Assembly: GCA_027658995.1 (NCBI GenBank)
Contig: JAQDQK010000040.1
Location: forward strand, 1-8,206
Source of the DNA: Propionibacteriaceae bacterium AM104-82
Lineage (GTDB): Bacteria; Actinomycetota; Actinomycetes; Propionibacteriales; Propionibacteriaceae
Reading direction: 5' to 3'
DNA length: 8,206 nt
Part shown: piece by piece, positions 5,788 to 8,206 of the stretch
Layout of the letters: each line of letters opens with the position of its first letter
Numbering within the stretch: position 1 is the stretch's first letter
Notes under the pieces: model-generated
What the model was told of the DNA's origin: nothing
Database searches by the model: none
Seen by the model: only the letters and a program-made list of their open reading frames with translations
Position numbers and translations under genes: made by a program

Positions 5788-6354
5788 CTAGTCTTGCCTC
5801 AGATAGAGCACATTGGTCTGCCCGTTCCAGATGCGTTCGACCTCCGGCATGTCGCCGCCGTTGTAGTAGTCCGGCAGTTCGAGCGCGACGCCTGCCGGCG
5901 CGTAGACGCCGAACGGGGCGCCCTCCGCGGAGTAGGTGAAGCTGCCCTGTTCCTCGCCGACGAGTCGGATGGGCTCGGTGATGCCGCGGGTCTCCCAGGT
6001 CGCATTGGGGAGCGCGACGGTGACGCATTCGGTGTCGGCGCTCTCGGGGGTGGGACACCAGCGCCCGTTGATGTCCTCGGCTTTCGGCTCCGGGGCGGAC
6101 GAAGTCGCCGTGGCGCTGCTCGGTACGGGCGGGCTCGTCGGCGCCTCGGGGCTCGCGGTGCTGGTTGGCGAGGCGGGCGTGCTCGCCTCCGGGGCGCTCG
6201 ACGGGGAGGCGACGACCTGGGTGGTGCTTGCGCTCGGAGCGCCTGAGTCCGCTCCAGGAGCGGCGCCGGCCTGGCACCCGACGAGGGTCGCGGCAGACAG
6301 GGCGGTAAGGCCGAGGAGGAGCGAGGTTGGCAGCTTGGTGCTGTGGCTAGGCAT
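5788..6354 (-). CDS. secreted lipoprotein with Ser/Thr/Pro linker
   Basis: A 188-aa exported lipoprotein, probably anchored on the outer face of the membrane. Residues 1-26 are a lipoprotein signal peptide: K7, a hydrophobic core LLLGLTALSAATLV and lipobox LVGC with C27 as the lipidated residue. Residues 28 to about 93 form a low-complexity Ala/Ser/Thr/Pro/Glu linker, typical of actinobacterial surface proteins. The globular domain (about 94-188) begins DINGRWCPTP and includes C100 and C110, a possible disulfide, before the beta-rich end (GSFTYSAEGAPFGVYAPAG, IWNGQTNVLYL). The domain is not recognised. ATG 6354 is chosen over the upstream in-frame start at 6579 because it begins the signal peptide and lies seven bases after a TACGAT -10 box. 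It is divergent from cmtR. Confidence 0.85.
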   Translation of the reverse strand: MPSHSTKLPTSLLLGLTALSAATLVGCQAGAAPGADSGAPSASTTQVVASPSSAPEASTPASPTSTASPEAPTSPPVPSSATATSSAPEPKAEDINGRWCPTPESADTECVTVALPNATWETRGITEPIRLVGEEQGSFTYSAEGAPFGVYAPAGVALELPDYYNGGDMPEVERIWNGQTNVLYLRQD

Positions 6355-6361
6355 GACGCCG

Positions 6362-6367
6362 ATCGTA
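6362..6367 (-). promoter_or_regulatory. leaderless -10 box (TACGAT) for the lipoprotein
   Basis: On the minus strand TACGAT matches TANNNT and is followed by seven bases (CGGCGTC) and the ATG at 6354. No Shine-Dalgarno is present. It supports the short start for the lipoprotein. Confidence 0.55.
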
Positions 6368-6432
6368 GGGGGCGTGCGGTTCGTTCTCCGACGACCGGGT
6401 GCGGGTGTGGACAGGGCCATGGATGTGACCAC

Positions 6433-6474
6433 GCTTCCGCTCGGCGCGCGGACGTTTCGACAGGCTCGACGAAC
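6433..6474. repeat. 42-bp dispersed repeat, copy 1
   Basis: Runs from GCTTCCGCTCGGCGCGCGGA to GGCTCGACGAAC and matches 7905-7946 at 39 of 42 positions by eye. Its right half is the imperfect palindrome TTCGACAGGCTCGACGAA, a type common between genes in actinobacteria. It lies in the divergent lipoprotein/cmtR intergenic region, clear of both -10 boxes. Confidence 0.85.
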
Positions 6475-6533
6475 CGGCCGCCTGTCGGGCAGCCCGACCA
6501 ACGGTGCTGAGTGGCGCGGGTGGGATCCCGTTA

Positions 6534-6569
6534 GGTCAGTTAGCGCTGTATAGTCAGCGTATGCTGACC
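6534..6569. promoter_or_regulatory. probable CmtR operator: nested inverted repeat
   Basis: Two inverted repeats share one centre at 6551/6552. The inner pair is CGCTG (6544-6548) and CAGCG (6555-6559), enclosing exactly the -10 hexamer TATAGT. The outer pair is GGTCAG (6534-6539) and CTGACC (6564-6569). Binding of a dimeric ArsR repressor here would block RNA polymerase, as expected for autoregulation that is relieved by metal. The outer right arm lies in codons 2-3 of cmtR and may partly reflect coding constraint. Confidence 0.65.
6549..6554 (+). promoter_or_regulatory. leaderless -10 box (TATAGT) of cmtR
   Basis: TATAGT is the closest match to TATAAT/TANNNT in the window. Six bases (CAGCGT) separate it from ATG 6561, and there is no Shine-Dalgarno, so the mRNA should be leaderless. 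No convincing -35 box is seen, which fits a promoter with weak or activator-independent -10 recognition. Confidence 0.7.
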
Positions 6570-6914
6570 ATTGCGACACGGGTCGACGTCATGAACCGGC
6601 TCGGCAGGGCCATGGCCGATCCCACCCGGTCGAGGATCCTGCTGCGACTCCTCGAGGGCCCCGGGTACCCGGCCCAACTCGCACGCCAACTTGAACTGAC
6701 CAGGACCAACGTGTCGAATCACCTCGCCTGTCTGCGTGGCTGCGGCATCGTTATCGCCGAGCCGGAAGGGCGGCAGACGCGCTACGAGATCGCCGACCCG
6801 CACCTCGCCGCGGCCCTGGGTGCGCTGCTCTCGGTGACCCTTGCGGTAGACGAGAGCGTGCCCTGCCTCGATCCTGCCTGTCAGGTCGCAGGCTGTGGTG
6901 GGGAGCCGGTCTGA
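6561..6914 (+). CDS. cmtR: CmtR-type Cd/Pb-sensing ArsR repressor
   Basis: A 117-aa ArsR/SmtB winged-helix repressor that releases DNA when it binds soft metal ions. It begins MLTIATR, close to the MLT start of Mycobacterium tuberculosis CmtR. The DNA-reading helix is LTRTNVSNHLACLRGCG (46-62). The three cysteines that bind Cd/Pb in CmtR are all at the same numbers: C57 and C61 in CLRGC and C102 in VPC. The wing follows as EGRQTRYEIADPHLAAALG (69-87). Two further cysteines (C107, C112) lie in the tail. ATG 6561 is chosen over an upstream in-frame ATG at 6504 because of the leaderless -10 box and family length. Its TGA overlaps the next ATG by one base, so the two genes should be translationally coupled. 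Confidence 0.95.
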   Translation: MLTIATRVDVMNRLGRAMADPTRSRILLRLLEGPGYPAQLARQLELTRTNVSNHLACLRGCGIVIAEPEGRQTRYEIADPHLAAALGALLSVTLAVDESVPCLDPACQVAGCGGEPV

Positions 6915-7597
6915 TGAGCGCGCCACTGCTGAGCCTCGAAAGGACCCACGTCCTCCAGCGGCGCATCCGCGCAGTGGTCGCGATCACGATCACCTGGAAC
7001 GTCATCGAGGCGATCGTCGCGCTCACGGCAGGGGGAATCGCGTCGTCAGCCGCCTTGATCGGATTCGGGCTCGACTCCATTGTCGAGGTGCTGTCCGCGG
7101 CGGCCGTCGCCTGGCAGTTCGCCTCGCCGCAGCCCGAACGACGCGAGAAGGTCGCCCTTCGCGTCATCGCGGTGTCGTTCTTCGGGCTGGCCGCCTACGT
7201 GAGCGTGGACGCCGCGCTGTCGCTGTTCGGCGTGCGCGAGGCCGAACACTCCCCTGTGGGGATCGCTCTCGCCGCGCTCAGCCTGGCCGTGATGCCGTTC
7301 CTCAGTTGGTTCGAGCGACGCACCGGCCGCGAACTTGGCTCGGCCTCGGCCGTCGCCGACTCGAAGCAGACGCTGATCTGCACGTATCTCAGCGCGGCGG
7401 TGCTGGTGGGGTTGCTGCTCAACAGCCTGCTCGGCTGGGGGTGGGCGGACTCGGTCGCCGCGTTGGTGATCGCCGTCGTGGCGGTTCGCGAGGGCGTCGA
7501 GGCCTGGCGGGGCGACCCCTGCTGCGCGACGCCCGTGTCGGTGCTCACCGGGGAGCGGGAGGCCGACGCCTGCGAGGACGACTGCTGCTCGCACTGA
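6914..7597 (+). CDS. short CDF-family cation efflux protein, Cys-rich tail
   Basis: A 227-aa inner-membrane cation diffusion facilitator, expected to export divalent metal by proton antiport. About six helices are visible: 18-40, 43-69, 80-105, 114-133, 153-173 and 177-194. Aligned by eye to E. coli YiiP, the TM2 metal motif DxxxD reads D54-SIV-E58 and the TM5 motif HxxxD reads Q152-TLI-C156 (in ADSKQTLICTYLS), so a thiol replaces the usual Asp. The normal cytoplasmic domain of about 80 residues is missing; instead there is a short tail with C203, C204, C220, C224, C225 and H227. Together with the coupled cmtR this suggests Cd, Pb or another soft metal rather than Zn. The CDF call is firm; the substrate is inferred. 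Confidence 0.9.
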   Translation: MSAPLLSLERTHVLQRRIRAVVAITITWNVIEAIVALTAGGIASSAALIGFGLDSIVEVLSAAAVAWQFASPQPERREKVALRVIAVSFFGLAAYVSVDAALSLFGVREAEHSPVGIALAALSLAVMPFLSWFERRTGRELGSASAVADSKQTLICTYLSAAVLVGLLLNSLLGWGWADSVAALVIAVVAVREGVEAWRGDPCCATPVSVLTGEREADACEDDCCSH

Positions 7598-7755
7598 CGG
7601 CGCGGTGGCGGTGGACCGCTTCCCAAGCTCGCATGGGGTCGACGGTTCCTGAGCTTGTCGTGGGGGACCGGGACCGGCGTGATGGCGTGGTAGGCGGGCT
7701 TCTCCCGGCTGGCGGGGGACTGGTCCGGTGTCTGGTGTGTGGGTAGCCGCGGGTG

Positions 7756-7863
7756 GGTTTCGACGCGCGCTGCGCCGCTTCGCGTCTTTGCGCGGCTCAA
7801 CCAGCGGTGCTCGTGTCTTTGCGCGGCTCAACCGGCGGCGGCCGCCCCTTGTGCGGCTCAACC
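7756..7863 (+). repeat. second cluster of GCGGCTCAACC repeats
   Basis: A 47-bp unit at 7756-7802 begins GGTTTCGACGCGCGCTGCG and ends TTTGCGCGGCTCAACC, diverged from the 2385-2431 copy mainly in the central hairpin. Two shorter copies end at 7833 (GTCTTTGCGCGGCTCAACC) and 7863 (CTTGTGCGGCTCAACC). The orientation is the same as in the first cluster, about 5 kb away. Confidence 0.85.
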
Positions 7864-7904
7864 AGTGGCGCCTGCTTCCGAGGGTGGCTCGGCCGGCGCC
7901 GCGG

Positions 7905-7946
7905 GCTTCCGCTCGGTGCGCGGACGTCTCGACGGGCTCGACGAAC
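7905..7946. repeat. 42-bp dispersed repeat, copy 2
   Basis: Matches 6433-6474 in the same orientation, with three substitutions, all transitions (C/T, T/C and A/G). It is followed at once by a partial CCGAGCTGGTCGAGGGG palindrome. Confidence 0.85.
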
Positions 7947-7950
7947 GGTG

Positions 7951-8011
7951 GCCGAGCTGGTCGAGGGGTCAAGGGTCGCGCCCGCCGTTCCCCGAGCTGG
8001 TCGAGGGGTCC
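7951..8011. repeat. two tandem copies of the GAGCTGGTCGAGGGGTC palindrome
   Basis: CCGAGCTGGTCGAGGGGTC occurs at 7952-7970 and again, with its full left arm TTCCCCGAGC, at 7988-8010. The copy at 2553-2575 differs by one base (GAGCTC against GAGCTG) over the full length. Confidence 0.8.
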
Positions 8012-8148
8012 GAAACCTGCGCCATGGCGATCTATTCAGCCAACTTGCGTCGCGACTGGGGGGGCTCCCGGTCGATCGGGGTAAGTCCCTTAGTTTGGTG
8101 GCATTTCCTGGTGGTGGTGTTGCGGAGTCAGTGACCGGCCATCGGGGA

Positions 8149-8206
8149 GAGCTTGTCAAGTTGTTTGTGTAAGTGGTGGTCTCCGGGGGTGGTTTAGAGG
8201 TAGGGG
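8149..8206. mobile_element. possible left end of an IS256-family element
   Basis: GAGCTTGTCAAGTTGTTTGT followed by GTAAGTGG (8149-8176) resembles the terminal repeats of IS256-family elements, which typically contain a '...TTGTGTAA' core near the outer end. Local GC falls and T/G runs increase from about 8085, unlike the flanking host sequence. The transposase would lie outside the window. This rests on motif memory only, with no second end to pair it with. Confidence 0.4.

Larger units (their letters stand above)
7598..8206. other. gene-free region with repeats
   Basis: About 600 bp without a convincing gene. Forward frames of 118-139 codons from 7728, 7739 and 7753 are translated repeat. 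The stretch holds a degraded palindrome (about 7645-7667), the GCGGCTCAACC repeats, the second 42-bp repeat, the CCCCGAGCTGGTCGAGGGG palindromes and, from about 8085, a drop in GC leading to an IS-like end. Just after the CDF stop, GCGGT (7602-7606) can pair with ACCGC (7615-7619), but no T-tract follows, so no terminator is called. Confidence 0.6.

Noticed and set aside
5479..6246. 255-codon plus-strand frame opposite the VOC and lipoprotein genes
   Set aside because: The minus strand encodes a clear VOC fold and a lipobox-bearing lipoprotein; the plus frame is their shadow.
7602..7619. Possible terminator after the CDF gene
   Set aside because: Only a 5-bp GCGGT/ACCGC stem with no T-tract; too weak to call in a genome of this GC content.
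7728..8172. Forward frames of 118-139 codons near the right edge
   Set aside because: They are translated repeats (RRFASLRGST, AAQPAA, PELVEGSE) and have no Shine-Dalgarno or domain.

Overview
The window is from a high-GC actinobacterium, and the chromosomal setting looks ordinary and accessory. Four things point there: coding GC3 is very high; there is a DUF2510-type WYxD/RWWDG N-terminus, which is typical of Actinobacteria; an ArsR-family regulator matches mycobacterial CmtR; and several genes have a TANNNT -10 hexamer only 6-7 nt before the ATG (leaderless transcription). The style of the intergenic repeats recalls Propionibacteriales or Micrococcales genomes, but that placement is inference.

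Layout. Positions 92-2200 hold three plus-strand genes: a DUF2510/DUF4177-like small protein and two proteins I do not recognise (178 aa and about 369 aa). Positions 2201-2798 have no gene and carry a cluster of GC-rich repeats ending in GCGGCTCAACC. A small DUF1871-like protein follows (2799-3056), then about 520 bp with no convincing gene (3057-3578), a 73-aa two-helix membrane protein (3579-3800), a spheroidene-monooxygenase (CrtA)-like protein (3968-4663) and a 159-aa protein of unknown function (4804-5283). Converging on these from the minus strand are a VOC/glyoxalase-fold protein (5308-5745) and, upstream of it, a secreted lipoprotein (5788-6354).

The best-understood module is at 6534-7597. 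A CmtR-type Cd/Pb sensor keeps all three metal-ligand cysteines (C57, C61, C102). Its stop codon overlaps the start of a short cation diffusion facilitator (CDF) transporter with a Cys-rich tail and a non-canonical metal site. A nested inverted repeat is centred on the leaderless -10 box of cmtR, so the sequence suggests an autoregulated soft-metal efflux operon. From 7598 to the end there is no gene: more copies of the repeats seen earlier, then a stretch at the right edge that resembles the terminal repeat of an IS256-family element.

No rRNA, tRNA, CRISPR array or phage genes were seen. I found no clear novel multi-gene system. The most unusual points are the operator geometry, the altered CDF metal site and the repeat families.
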